Source: Sinohyriopsis cumingii (Eukaryota; Mollusca; Bivalvia; Unionida; Unionidae). Taken from it: 64,000 nucleotides of DNA. Shown here in pieces: positions 1 through 62,867 of this stretch; position 1 is the stretch's first letter; each line of letters begins with the position of its first letter. The stretch is taken from the NCBI GenBank assembly GCA_028554795.2, contig CM068839.1, forward strand, positions 42,313,006 through 42,377,005, written 5' to 3'. The notes beneath the pieces were generated by a model that was not told where the DNA came from, did no database searches, and was given only the letters and a program-made list of their open reading frames with translations. The position numbers and the translations under genes are program-made.

Positions 1-590
1 CTAAAGACTTCTAATGGTAGTCAAATGAACATATAAAATTAACATTAAAATGAAACCAGTCTACGAACATCTGAAAGCAGTCAAATTATCAGAATCTCAT
101 TGCCATTTCAAGTCTGAATTTTCAAATTCCCTCACTGCACATTTAATTTCTTTGTTGGGAATAATTTCAAAATACTTTTCTGAAGAAACTTTTTTATCTG
201 AAAATTAATATTCAGGTCTACACGGCTGTCGACTAACTTGAAAAATACAACAACATTAATTAATATTTAGAAACAAGAAAAGGAAGTTAACGCCAGGTAA
301 GCACTTTCATCTGACTGACATGTATTTCACACGGAAAACATCTGATGCGGCCGCTCTGTGTTTCACTGTTTTGCTCTCTCTCTCTCTCTCTCTGTTCTTT
401 GAAGATAACATATCAATCATAACAGCAGATGGTGCATGCTTTGTTCTCTGTAAAATCCAGGTATTTGATACAAAAATAAATTGTTTCAGAGGAATTAATA
501 TATTTATGAATACTATTGAGTACTGGTCATTTAGCGTAATTACTAACAGGACATAAATATCCGAAGCAAAGTCAAGTTTATAAATTATTT
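1..590. other. Intron or intergenic sequence, nothing firm
   Basis: AT-rich sequence with a short (CT)n tract at 370-392. Long-looking minus ORFs here have no recognisable content beyond the possible exon 28. Confidence 0.4.
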
Positions 591-595
591 TATAA

Positions 596-706
596 CTAGA
601 CAAATATCCCTGGTCTTGACATGCCACCCCTAAATTAAACTTTGCCCGATAATGGTACTCTGCATTTCGTTTTAGATCCTTTTGCAATCTCGTGCTAAGC
701 GTGCAT
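596..706 (-). CDS. Possible exon 28
   Basis: Acceptor TTTTATTTTCCAAG at 706 gives the phase needed after exon 27 and opens RCTLSTRLQKDLKRNAEY and onward without stop. No domain is recognised and the donor (A|GTTATAA) is weak, so both the exon and its end are tentative. Confidence 0.3.
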
Positions 707-1010
707 CTTGGAAAATAAAAAACGTGGTTCTTGAATTGAAGTGAAACAATTGTGTGGTATTTAGAGATTTTTGGATGAAAGTAAGGTCGTGAAAGAAACA
801 AACGTTGTACAGACAACCGTTGTGAGGTGTGTATTGGCAAAACAACAAAACGCAATATACCGGTATATCGTTGCACCTCTAATAATGGAAAAAGAAATCA
901 GCGAATATAAATGAAACCTATTTGTGTAAAATCTGAAGTACATATTAAAGAGAAACTTCGACATCATTTACAATATTCTTATTTGCATCTGATATTAAAA
1001 TATGTTTGAC

Positions 1011-52413
<51,403 letters not shown>

Positions 52414-52417
<4 letters not shown>

Positions 52418-52443
52418 CTTGTTCTAGTATTGCTGAACTGCAT
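52414..52443 (-). promoter_or_regulatory. Short upstream ORF overlapping the main start codon
   Basis: An upstream ATG at 52443 opens a 9-codon ORF whose TGA stop overlaps the main ATG as ATGA. This is an arrangement that can permit reinitiation or dampen translation. Whether it lies in the mRNA depends on the true transcription start. Confidence 0.35.
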
Positions 52444-52454
52444 GGGTTCCTTGT

Positions 52455-52495
52455 ATGCTCTTATAAATGTGTCTTGTCGCCGTTATATAGCGCTG
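52455..52495 (-). promoter_or_regulatory. Candidate core promoter (TATA-like boxes) of the large gene
   Basis: On the minus strand a CTATATAA box lies at 52490-52483 and a weaker TTTATAA at about 52467-52461, roughly 45-70 nt before the ATG. If the first is used, transcription would start near 52455 and leave a leader of about 40 nt. Inference from motif and spacing only. Confidence 0.35.
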
Positions 52496-52499
52496 TCAG

Positions 52500-53510
52500 A
52501 AACTGGTTATACGTTGGATCTTGACCAAGAATCATCGATTGACTAAAGGTAGAAAATGATGGTTGCCAATGGAAACCAGGTAAATGCTGATGCTGCAAAA
52601 TAATGGACTTGAAACCATCGGAACTCCCCGATCAATAGTATGCATTAATGAACTCGGCAGATCATGTAGAATGTAAATAATACTTAGATAACACATAACT
52701 AAGGACTAAGCCATTACTTATTCAAAGCTGAATGTGACATTGGCTTTAAAATATAGGCTACGGACTTCTGAAAACTGATACACATTGTAAATACACACAC
52801 CCACACATCAAACATTTACCACTTTAAACATGAAATAGCAATAACAACTGGACTGAATGTATATTTGTTTACAAAGGAATATTCTGGCCTTTCATTTTAT
52901 TCGAACACACAATTTTCGAAGTATCATTTTATCATCAACATCGAAATCAGAAAAAATAATCTTCTAAAATACTATTAATATATTCAATGATTTTTATGGC
53001 AATCTGAGACAGTATCATATTCGACATCTATGGCATTACTAAGACAGTATCATATTTGAAATCTGTATGGCATAACTGAGACAGTATCATATTCGAAATT
53101 TGCAAAAACTAAAATCATGAGGGTTATCAAAGATAACTTGCGAACAAACCTATTTATGATTTCTGTATAAACCGCATTTAACATGTGTTATAAAGCTCAT
53201 TATAATAATAACAGAAAGTATTAAATCATATGGGACCATGAATATGAAACAAAACTATTTTGGTTTAATATGGAAAGCACTTATTATAAATTTAATATAA
53301 TTTGGTACCAGTAACCTAAGTGATTCACATCTTGCTAATTGCAAATGTCTTGCAAATGTCGGTTTACCCTTACCACCTCTTCAATTGTAAATCGAATTCA
53401 TGTCTGTCTCTATCTGGTTTTGCGTTAATAATATCTTAAAACTTTATACTGCTATGATGGATATATTAGCCGATAAATTAATTTGTTAACATAAAATATG
53501 CAAGAATATG
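52500..53510. other. 5' flank of the large gene
   Basis: AT-rich. An imperfect direct repeat with GAGACAGTATCATATTCGA occurs about three times at 53005-53100. No gene seen. Confidence 0.5.
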
Positions 53511-53512
53511 AA

Positions 53513-53631
<119 letters not shown>

Positions 53632-53794
53632 CTACTTAGAAAAAATAATTAATTTTTTGGGGGGTGAGGGAAGAGTATTTTTAACTGAATCTAAAGAATA
53701 TAAATATATGGCGTATAACAATCCTTTCAAGTGCACTGGATCCAAGACGGGATCGATTCATCTTCCCTAACCGATGTTTCGATATGGTGACTAT

Positions 53795-53882
53795 CTACAC
53801 TCACTATAAACTGCCGCACTGCATACATCGTAGCAATGTGGCTGAATGATTTTTAAACTACGTTAAAAATCCAAATCACACA
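53795..53882 (+). mobile_element. 3' fragment of the same SINE family
   Basis: CTGCATACATCGTAGCAATG ... CTACGTTAAAAATCCAAATC matches the 3' end of the SINE at 46979-47291 in the opposite orientation, again followed by a (CA)n tract. The head is missing. Confidence 0.65.
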
Positions 53883-53900
53883 TACACACACGCGCGCGTG

Positions 53901-53944
<44 letters not shown>

Positions 53945-53964
53945 TACATACATACATACATACA

Positions 53965-53997
<33 letters not shown>

Positions 53998-54010
53998 TTA
54001 CACACACACA
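53883..54010. repeat. (CA)n/(CATA)n microsatellite
   Basis: CA and CATA units following the SINE 3' fragment at 53795-53882, in keeping with tail expansion. Confidence 0.9.
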
Positions 54011-54019
54011 CCTTGGCGT

Positions 54020-55050
54020 AACGAGCAGATATTTATGTGCATCGGGTCGGTGAATTTCATTGAATGCGGCAGCAACCCACCGAATCCAATCAAAATTAAG
54101 TTGTTCTAATTTGAACACTGTCCCTATATGATCGAGACAAGGTGACCACACACCTTGAACGGACTGATCAATAAGCAATTTTCCAGTGCCGTTCGGTGTT
54201 TGATCAATACCTTTCACTCAAATACACCTGTAATGTCTTCCCTCTTATACGTTCGATGCTAAATTTACAAGGTACCCATTTTAAGTCTATTGCCTCCACC
54301 ATTTCCGGCCGATGTACAATGCACCGCTCTTACACGCAATTCATTAGTTTGCAATACATACTAAGGGAGGCAACTCATGAAATCCGTAGATGTCGCTTGG
54401 ACAAAGCACTAAAATATTTGTTCGATCCGCCAAGGTGTAGATAGGGTTGTCATTTCGGAACCTAGGCTAGAGAAGATGGGAATCGCGTATGTCAGGGACT
54501 GATTAAGATAAATGCAATAAACTGACAACGAATTGCATAAGCACTTTTGACTCTAAATAAGTCTTTTTCAAAGGCAAATACAAAACACAGACAAGACAAA
54601 CAGAAAACACAAAAAGCGCTGGGGTTACAAGCTTTTCCATGACTTTTTCTACAAGAACAAACGGTTGAACGTTTTATTGTTTCAGCTAGTTGGCTTCAAC
54701 TTGATGCTGATGCTGAAACATGCTGTATATTGACCTAGAAATCGATGTGACTTATCGCCATCTGTTTTATAATGTAAATTTGCGTAAACGCAAATTATAT
54801 CGCAGATATTTTATTGTTTTGGTAGTAATTGTAGGCTGTTGGGTGACTAATAAACAAATTGAAAGAACTATTTAAATGAAAATTTTCGGGCTGCAAAACT
54901 GTGAAGATTTTATTTTTTTGCGTGACTTAGACCATAAAATCAATACTGCTCATAAAACTGTAAATATAAAAAATAATAACATACTATTAACTCGTTATTA
55001 AAATTTAGTAGAAAAGGATGTCACCCACAAATAAAAACAATAGAAAAAGC
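54020..55050. other. Upstream intergenic sequence
   Basis: Short ORFs on both strands at 54,020-54,440 have no recognised content. The rest is AT-rich with nothing supportable. Confidence 0.4.
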
Positions 55051-55059
55051 TTAGGCTAG

Positions 55060-55500
55060 TTAGAAACAAGTTTTGCACTGTTCTTTTTTAATATTACACC
55101 GTAAACTGCTCTTGTGGATGCTGCCAAGCCTAATGATGAAAGCATATTTCCTAACTTTGGAAATACCTTTGGAGCAGGCCCCTTTCCAAATTGTATTTTT
55201 CGCTGAAAATGTAGAACAACATTGGTTTAGCTTCTCTTTGTCTTTTTCTTTTCTTGTATATATTTCATGATGTTGTCTATATATTTTCATCATTTCAGAC
55301 TGCATTTTTTATTATAGCCAACAATTCTTTTGTTTCAATTTTACTTGCCATTAACAGCGACAATTCCAGTTTGGACAGCCTAAAGCTAATATCATTAATA
55401 TTAAATTTACCTGCAGCTACTCCATGTGCTTTAGTAATATACTGAGCAGATGAATTTCTGCCTAAACTTACGGAGCGTTGGGCACCACTAAATGCAATAT
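55060..55500 (-). pseudogene. Broken unrecognised ORF
   Basis: Minus-strand frames read SVSLGRNSSAQYITKAHGVA and FRLSKLELSLLMASKIETKE, then after a stop and frame change FPKLGNMLSSLGLAASTRAV. The amino-acid texture looks coding rather than random, but no family is recognised. Probably a decayed mobile-element gene. Confidence 0.35.
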
Positions 55501-55895
55501 TTATATAACAACAAATATATAAGTACCATTAGTGATTAGGGGTCTCTTTGCAAATCCATTTTTATTACCAGTTCTAAGCTTACATTACACGCTGCCCTGA
55601 AAGATTGTTCCTGAACAGGCTCACCATTAGAACGAGTAGCAGCTAGCTGATAACAACTTAGCCCATGTAAATATTTTATTGGAAGTATTACCATTGCCAC
55701 CGTCTTTAAACTAGAGCATATTCGTTGCTTAACAGTTAACGTATTCAGTTAAATAATGATACTAGTCTTATTATGTCACTAGATTGTAGAGGGTAGAGAG
55801 AATTTGGTCAATCACATTTTCATCCATTGAATACTCTGAAATGGATATTTTAGCTTTGCATCAAAATTTGCTGGAGGGAGGGGGTGCGCTGTAAG

Positions 55896-55974
<79 letters not shown>
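55896..55974. repeat. (TA)n microsatellite
   Basis: Perfect TA run. Confidence 0.95.
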
Positions 55975-55977
<3 letters not shown>

Positions 55978-55979
<2 letters not shown>

Positions 55980-56801
55980 TTCTTCGATATATTAAACATT
56001 CCTATTCATGCTATTAAAGTCATGCGGAATTTATTCAACAATTTCAGTTGTGCATGTCCTAACGCCATGACAAACTACGTGCAACCAGAGCAACATCCAG
56101 ACCACAAGACCTTACCTTATGCACATGCTGATATCGCCCAGTATAAAGAGGGACGACTTCCAAGAACGACACTTCATTGCAAGGACAAGCGACGAGACAG
56201 ATGAATCTCTCTATGCAGATGAAAAAAGAGAAGGAATAAACATTCACCTCTTTCACCACCATACCGTCATAGCAAAGAGCGTCCAAGAAGAGAAAAGATT
56301 CAGTAGACCTAAATGCGTATTTTAGCATCCAAATGAATTAGACAGCGACGTCGAGAAAATTTAGGGCGACAACTTACAACTACACAGCGAAATTTAAAGA
56401 CTTCGCGTCTGACGTTCCTCCCGAGGAAGTAGCAGGTTTTATTACGGACCTACTTATATCGCCTGTATGTCTCGGGTTTAGCGTACCTGCAGAATTAACT
56501 TCTTCCAAACTTTTGAGGGCTATTAAGGACGTGCAGACGAAGAGAGAAATTTTTTATATCACTGATGGAAAAGAGACCATTCATATGGCATACGTTGTAC
56601 CTCCATGGAAAGAAGACGATGACTGCATTTGATCTGCTTACCGATAGGTGTACCTAGCACGATGGACATAACAACAGAATTACGAATGAAAGGGAGTACG
56701 TGTTTGGAAACATCTATGGTGGGACACAAGTGGTAGCTAAACAGATTTTAAACAACGTGTGTGACGGATATAGAGAGAAACGTGAACTTTGTCCTATTTG
56801 A
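55978..56801 (+). pseudogene. Broken unrecognised coding region with 3' polyA signal
   Basis: Three plus-strand segments look coding. The first contains MTNYVQPEQHPDHKTLPYAH (to 56202). The second (56341-56632, about 97 codons, no Met) contains FKDFASDVPPEEVAGFITDL and FYITDGKETIHMAYVVPPWK. A third, in another frame, ends at TGA 56801 (EYVFGNIYGGTQVVAKQILN). An AATAAA lies at about 56856. Likely a decayed mobile-element or host gene; family unknown. Confidence 0.4.
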
Positions 56802-57149
56802 TTGTTTGTTACTTGTTTTGTTTTAGCTTTATCTTATAAGTGAACATTTAATGTAAATAAAAGTAGTTTACTAGGACCAAGAACTAAATAACTAGTAAAT
56901 AGGTTTGTTTCATGTCGAAATGTTCATGTACTAAATGAATAGTGCTTAAACCAAAGCACAGGCCAGAGAGCCCAGGTATATACTTGAAAAAACTGTTTGT
57001 ACTCATACTATAGACTTTTCTTTTTCGAGTCTCTATTCCATATGTTAGTCTTTCTTAATAACATTTCTGTACTTTTTTCTGTGTGTTTCCATCTTCTTTG
57101 TGTGAAAGTGTGTTTGTTTGTTTCTGTATGCCTATGTTTGTCCCCATTA

Positions 57150-57450
57150 TCTTTTGTCCCTATAAATGCATTTCACCCTATAAATAGTTTGACCCTATAA
57201 AGACCATGACGTCACCCATGTTCAATTCCCCAATAGCCATTCTCATGTTAAATTCCCGTTGTCCCTATGCATGCCCACCCGTGTTAAATTCCCAAAGACC
57301 TCATAGTACCGCGACACCTTTTTGACTGAGACTTCCATTGACCCTATACAACCCCAAGGTTGTGCCCATGTTAAGTTTCCCATAGACCCTAAACAGCTCC
57401 ACGACCTTTGAAAATGGGATTTCCATAGACCCTAAACAGCCCCCTGATAT
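57150..57450. repeat. Degenerate 'GACCCTATAAA' repeat block
   Basis: Phrases such as CATAGACCCTA, AGTTTCCCATAGACC and ATGTTAAATTCCC recur imperfectly every 50-70 bp. Old tandem or transposon-derived sequence. Confidence 0.45.
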
Positions 57451-57999
57451 TCTAACATGAAATTACTACTTGAGCAGCAGGGAGGGTGAACAGACCACTT
57501 TTATGATAGGTCCAAAATTGAAATAAACCCTTGTAAAAAGACAATTAAATGGCGTAAATAACGTTAAAGTCAAAACCTTCTAACCACCAGTGGAGGCTGC
57601 CCTAATTGTTAGAAGATTTTATTATTTTGCTTTCTTTCCCGAACTGAAAATGTAAAATACGCAAATGAATCACGAAATTGGACTAACTCGGTGATCGCAC
57701 CCTCCCTGCTGCTGTAAATGTGTGAGTAATTAAATCAATCTCTCGACCAAATATGTTATCAAGACTTATACGATATCTTGTAAATTTATTGTTATAAATC
57801 CGTGTGGAGTAATTTGTACTTTTGAGAAAAAGTTTTTAAATCTAATCATGTCAATATCTCCGCTGCACCAAATCTGATGAATATATCACAGAGTATGTGT
57901 ATCAACACCGTTAAATATAAATAAAATGTTGCAGTTATCTCTAATCACTCTACAACTTATGTTATTTGAGAGATCTCATTATCAAATTAAGTGATCATT

Positions 58000-58114
58000 G
58001 TGTCTTACCACTTCCAGATGGACCTATTACTATCATTCTGATAGAATTTGGTAGCGCTGGATGATGTTTGACGGGCTCTTGCTTTCGTGTCGCTGAGAAA
58101 TCAATGACATCCAT
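58000..58114 (-). pseudogene. Polinton-type packaging ATPase, N-terminal fragment
   Basis: From ATG 58114 (MDVIDFSATRKQEP) to a Walker A loop MIVIGPSGSGKT, then a stop two codons later. The P-loop so close to the N-terminus suits Polinton FtsK/HerA-like ATPases. The rest of the gene is absent. Confidence 0.55.
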
Positions 58115-58944
58115 GTTGTAGAAATATAATAAATAATATGGATCTATACTGAGTTCGATGTAGAGCATTTACTAGCAACAATAATAACAAAAACTAAAAA
58201 AGTGTGCACTTACATGTAAATGTGTAAAATGTGGTACAAAAAAAAATATAAATTTATTTCTACCAGTAATTTTATCATGAACTTAATCCAGAAAAAATTA
58301 TTTCCGACTATGAATCATTACAAACACTAAAAATTTGAAGATATATATACACTACCATCAGATTATAGGTTCACGAAATTTACACAAGCTACGTTTCAAT
58401 CGCTTGTCGCAGTGAAAGAAACTTAAGTTTAAAAAAACTCGTATCCCTCTCATGCGTGATCGAAAAAATTAGATCAGAATGATCTCACGAATACGAGGAA
58501 AAAAAAGGCTATTAACACTCGTATAAGACAATTAAGAAATTTTGTGTCAGATCGTGAAATTATGGCAACTGTAGTCCCTATCGCTAGTGAAAATGAAAGT
58601 GTAAAATTTATTATGAAATATTTATTCAGATTATAATATTTATCATTGACTTTCATATTTATTTTTATTCTGAGTATAATTTTGTTTACTGAATTTTAGT
58701 GAAATTCAATAAAATTTCATCGTTGCTTTCACCAAGTTTAGTCGATTTTTAAAGAAAATCAGTCAAACTGCAGATTTTCGAAGGGTCAAACCTCACGCGA
58801 ATCTCTAAATGATTTTAGGATTTATCGATAAATTCTCAAGCATCACACACGCGATGACTGTTGTTTTTTTTGTGATTTTTGCTTGATTTTTACCATATTT
58901 GCGAGTTCAAAAAATAAAAAGGTATCGAAAAATGGCAAAATCAA

Positions 58945-59271
58945 TTAGTGAACCGCGGAGGTTTTCCCCAATAGAAAATCTGCATTTTTACTTATTTTCT
59001 TTGGAATAGCCACAGGAAGTGGAAATATACCGCCTGTTTTTATTGAGTCTTTAATCGCACCCGCAGAGAGACTAAGTTTAACGCCTGATTTTGATTGTTT
59101 GGCGCTATTGAAATGCTTGAATTGAAGTTCTGACAATGATAGTTTATTTTGACCACCTTTGATTTGATCTCGCTTTAGTGATATTTTCATTCCGGAATTC
59201 TTTTTTGATGCTGATTGTATCTTTTTAGCTTGACCAGGAGTCAAACTGACACTAACATGATGATATGACAT
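58945..59271 (-). CDS. Small LTPGQ-motif protein of the Polinton-like element (108 aa)
   Basis: Open frame: starts MSYHHVSVSLTPGQAKKIQS. The pattern L-T-x-G-Q ... L-x-x-x-Q ... G-x-x-L-S-L-S repeats internally about every 35-40 residues, as in a small Polinton-encoded protein of unknown role (family knowledge, moderate). Lys/Ser-rich. The DNA transposon inserted about 25 bp upstream of its ATG, so its promoter is probably separated from it. Confidence 0.5.
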   Translation of the reverse strand: MSYHHVSVSLTPGQAKKIQSASKKNSGMKISLKRDQIKGGQNKLSLSELQFKHFNSAKQSKSGVKLSLSAGAIKDSIKTGGIFPLPVAIPKKISKNADFLLGKTSAVH

Positions 59272-59664
59272 TATAATATCATAAGTGATTTAATTACACT
59301 GGTCAACAGTGAAATCATTACTGACTTGAAAAGGCCCTAATCTGTAGTATTTTGGTGTGCCGAACACGAATATAACCGTGAAAAATTTGTATTGGCTCTC
59401 GTTTTGAAGATATTCATATACCTCATTTTCTATGTTTCACTGTGTAAATTTCTCCAGTAGGACTGCAGCAACATCCGGAATAATGATGTATCATTGCATA
59501 ATACCATCATGCTCACATCATCCACAGTTGATTGCATCATTTTCTGATGCAATGCAATACTAATGCCATGCGGCTGCTGAAGTAAGTTGACGTCAGCAGT
59601 GTACTATACATGTGTAGGCCTATTATACTAATGCCAGGCGGCTGCTGAAGCTGACGTAAGCAGT

Positions 59665-59680
59665 GTACTATATAAAGCCC
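59665..59680 (+). promoter_or_regulatory. TATA box of the DNA transposon
   Basis: GTACTATATAAAGCCC lies about 115 bp before the transposase ATG. It ends the second copy of a short direct repeat (TAATGCCAKGCGGCTGCTGA ... GCAGTGTACTATA, at about 59559-59608 and 59627-59673). Confidence 0.5.
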
Positions 59681-59790
59681 AATCAGATAGGTTCAGCATT
59701 TAAAATATTTTAGACGTTGTGCGAGACAGTTCAAGCTACTGTTACATAAAACTTATTATTTTATCCATTTACGTACAATAAAGAACAGTA

Positions 59791-61479
59791 ATGCCTCGAA
59801 AGTGTGTTAATACCGCGGACAATTTTTGCTATATTTGTGGGGAAGTGACATTTGCCAACCAGAAGAAAAGTATCAATTCTCAAGTGAAGAAGGCATATCA
59901 TCTTTACTTCGGATGCAAGGTTGGTGACCAAGACAAGTCTTGGGCTCCGCATATATGCTGTGCTACATGTACAACACAGCTTTCACAGTGGTTGAATTGC
60001 AAAAGGTCATCAATGCCGTTTGAAGTCCCAATGGTGTGGAGAGAGCCAAGCAACCACCTAAATGACTGTTACTTCTGCTTGGTTCCTCCTCTTTCCGGCG
60101 GAATAACGAAGCGAAAGAAGTCGAGAATAGTCTACCCAAACATTCCGTCTGCATTGAGACCAGTTCCACATGGTGAGGGACTTCCTATTCCAGAACCTCC
60201 AGCAGAATATTCTCTTGATTCATCTGACGAAGACAAAGGTGAGTCGACCTGTTCTTCTCCTGGTCCATCAGCATGCAGTGATCCAGATTTTCACTGTGGT
60301 GCATCATCAACCCCACACAGAATAACACAGGAAGAACTAAATGACCTGATTCGTGATTTGGACTTATCAAAGAACAAGGCAGAATTGCTAGGATCAAGAC
60401 TCCAACAATGGAATCTTCTAGAAGAAGATGTCACAATTACTGCATATCGAAAGCGCCACCAGCAATTGGAGCCTTTCTTCAGAAAGGAAAGTAATCTGAT
60501 ATTCTGTTCCGATATTGAGGGCCTCATGAATGCTTTAAAAATCACTCATGACCCACAAGAATGGAGACTATTTGTGGACTCTTCGAAACTGAGTCTCAAG
60601 GCTGTGCTTTTGCACAATGGAAACATTCTTCCATCTATTCCAGTAGCGTATGCTGTCCACATGAAAGAGACATACGATAACTTAAGGCAGCTACTGAATT
60701 CCATTGAGTATAACAAGTACAGCTGGCACCTCTGTGGTGATTTGAAGGTAGTTGCCCTTTTAATGGGACTGCAGCAAGGATATACAAAATACATGTGTTT
60801 CTTATGCGAGTGGGATAGCCGAGCAAGGGAAATGCACTACATGAGGAAGGAATGGACTCACAGGCAGAATGTAGCCATTGGAGAGAAGAATATCCAACAC
60901 CCAGCTCTGGTTGAGGCTCAGAAAATCTTGCTACCACCCCTTCACATCAAACTAGGTTTGATGAAGAACTTCGTGAAAGCCATTGACCGGACTTTGCCAG
61001 CATTCCGATACCTGCATGAAAAATTCCCTCGACTCAGCGAAGCAAAGATTAAAGAGGGAGTTTTTGTGGGTCCTCAGATTCGAGAGCTTTTCAAAGATGA
61101 CCGGTTCAACAACTTGCTGGAAGGTGACGCGAAACAAGCATGGAATGCTTTTCGCCTAGTTTCTACAAACTTCCTCGGAAATGTTAGGGCAGAAAACTAT
61201 AAGGAACTAGTAGAAGACATGTTGATGAAGTATAAGAAACTTGGCTGCAATATGTCTCTAAAGATTCACTTCCTTCATTCCCATTTGGATTTCTTTCCTA
61301 GCAACTGTGGTATTGTTAGTGATGAACACGGCGAACGTTTTCATCAAGATATCGCAACAATGGAACAAAGATACCAGGGAAAATGGTCCACTACAATGCT
61401 GGCTGACTACTGCTGGACACTCCTCAGAGATGCTCCCGAACAGCTGTACAAGAGACAGGCGAAGAAATCTAAGATGTAG
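59791..61479 (+). CDS. Putative DDE-type transposase (562 aa), intact
   Basis: Single uninterrupted ORF starting at the first ATG after a TATA box. N-terminal Cys pairs (C13/C16 and C56-C60) suggest a zinc-binding DNA-recognition domain, followed by a Ser/Pro/acidic linker (about residues 110-165). Candidate acidic triad of an RNase H-like fold: D263 in FVDSSK, D317 in CGDLKV with a nearby C-x-x-C (YMCFLCEW), and E512 or E515 in SDEHGERFHQD. Its place between TIRs supports a transposase role. A domesticated gene is less likely because the TIRs and target duplication are intact. Superfamily (Chapaev-like?) not proven. Confidence 0.65.
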   Translation: MPRKCVNTADNFCYICGEVTFANQKKSINSQVKKAYHLYFGCKVGDQDKSWAPHICCATCTTQLSQWLNCKRSSMPFEVPMVWREPSNHLNDCYFCLVPPLSGGITKRKKSRIVYPNIPSALRPVPHGEGLPIPEPPAEYSLDSSDEDKGESTCSSPGPSACSDPDFHCGASSTPHRITQEELNDLIRDLDLSKNKAELLGSRLQQWNLLEEDVTITAYRKRHQQLEPFFRKESNLIFCSDIEGLMNALKITHDPQEWRLFVDSSKLSLKAVLLHNGNILPSIPVAYAVHMKETYDNLRQLLNSIEYNKYSWHLCGDLKVVALLMGLQQGYTKYMCFLCEWDSRAREMHYMRKEWTHRQNVAIGEKNIQHPALVEAQKILLPPLHIKLGLMKNFVKAIDRTLPAFRYLHEKFPRLSEAKIKEGVFVGPQIRELFKDDRFNNLLEGDAKQAWNAFRLVSTNFLGNVRAENYKELVEDMLMKYKKLGCNMSLKIHFLHSHLDFFPSNCGIVSDEHGERFHQDIATMEQRYQGKWSTTMLADYCWTLLRDAPEQLYKRQAKKSKM

Positions 61480-61720
61480 TCAATGACTTGATTTTTTATA
61501 GGTAGGCTATTACAGTTGACCTTTTACTATTGGAATGCATTTCGTTATGTAAACATTAATTTCTTGCAGATTACAAAAAAACTAGAGCCAATTTTGCAAT
61601 TTGACTGTCATATTCGTGTTCAGCACATAAAAATTGATAAGAATTGACTAATTTTATTTCAGTAACATGACTTTTGTAAAAATTTGTTGTCCAGTGTTAC
61701 ACGTCGTTTTATAAGCGATG

Positions 61721-62867
61721 TTACATATGTTCTACTGGGGCATCAGTAATTCTCATTCGTCCACCAATACCTTCAAGTAACATTGCTTTGTCATTGAATA
61801 TAACAGCAATTGCTCTGTAAGCACCATGAACAGCTGGTGGACCAGCTACGGCAATAGAAGGTTGTGTTACTTGAGCTCGAAAGTGAATATCAACGACAAA
61901 TTGTCAAAATAAATAAAGATGCTTCCGCGAAAAGTAGTAAATCTGATACAATGTTGTAAAATTTAGCTATTATATTTGCAAACCAGTATCTATATTTTGA
62001 TCACGTCCCATAAATTTCATTAAACGATGATATGCACGTGCTACACGATTTTGATCAAAATTTAATAATATATCCTCAGTTGGTTCTTGATGTGCGTTTA
62101 TTCTTAAAGAAACTTCACTAACTCCAAGTTTGGTAGAATATCATATTGCTGCGTGTTTGTGAATTTATTCGCGCAGAATCTTGAAAAGTAACAAATATAT
62201 GTCGTGGTGCAGAATCGCCCTGTTATGATGCTATATACCATGTAAATAAACCATTAACATTAGTTTGAACACTGTCTGTGGTTACTGTTAACCATGATAA
62301 CAATGATTTACCACATGAATCCATAAAAGAAAGTAGCTTTTGTTCTTCGGCTATCGTTGGAGTCATTACCGGCATCCAAAACGAAAGTTTTGTTAGTATT
62401 ACTTTACTAGCATCACCAGCAGGTCGCCAAATTGCATCATCATCAGTAGCTTTTCTTACAAGTGCCATTGTATGTCTAGCCCTGAAGATAACTTTTTCTA
62501 ACCTTTATACAAAATCCAAAGATATGAGATAATGGAATTGCGCATGAAATTTTTCTACGATTACCCTTCAACATTGATCGTCGTGATGTAAATCCTAAGT
62601 TGTAATCTTTATTACCACCATGAACCACCGGCCAATCATCAACGTCAGCGTTGTCTGCAAAGTTTCTTGGTCGCATTATATTATATTGTCTGTTGTCAGG
62701 GTGGTCAGTATCATCTTTTAAAACATCATTGTCGGGCCGGCTGATCTTGCATAATCATCTGAATATCTTGCTAGACCTATTATCGTCGTGGCAACGTCGA
62801 CATCCTTCTAAATTGATTCAATATTTTTTCAGTCGATGATATAAGTAGCACTGCCAAATAAATCCAT
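61721..62867 (-). pseudogene. Polinton capsid-like gene, decayed
   Basis: Runs from a likely ATG at 62867 (MDLFGSATY) to a TAA at 61723-61721, with several stops and frame breaks. Recognisable stretches: RNFADNADVDDWPVVHGG, ISCAIPLSHIFGF, LSFWMPVMTPTIAEEQKLL, HIFVTFQDSARINSQ, LNFDQNRVARAYHRLMKFMG, AGPPAVHGAYRAIAVIF. The layout resembles the Polinton major capsid (double jelly-roll) family. Function lost. Confidence 0.5.

Larger units (their letters stand above)
59297..61696 (+). mobile_element. Complete DNA transposon, 2,400 bp, TIRs and TTA target duplication
   Basis: Both ends start CACTGGWCAACA, and imperfect TIRs of about 125 bp share GAACACGAATAT and TTGGCTCT in inverse order (59297-59415 and about 61575-61696). 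TTA flanks each end (59294-59296, 61697-61699). CAC ends plus a 3-bp T-W-A duplication are typical of CMC-type (EnSpm/Chapaev) elements (inference). It is inserted in the Polinton-like relic and carries one intact ORF. Confidence 0.8.

Noticed and set aside
307..876. 189-codon minus ORF
   Set aside because: Only the part around 596-706 has a splice context fitting the gene; the rest is AT-rich with (CT)n-derived residues and no domain.
60185..61137. Minus-strand ORFs of 60-100 codons
   Set aside because: Shadows of the intact transposase frame on the plus strand.
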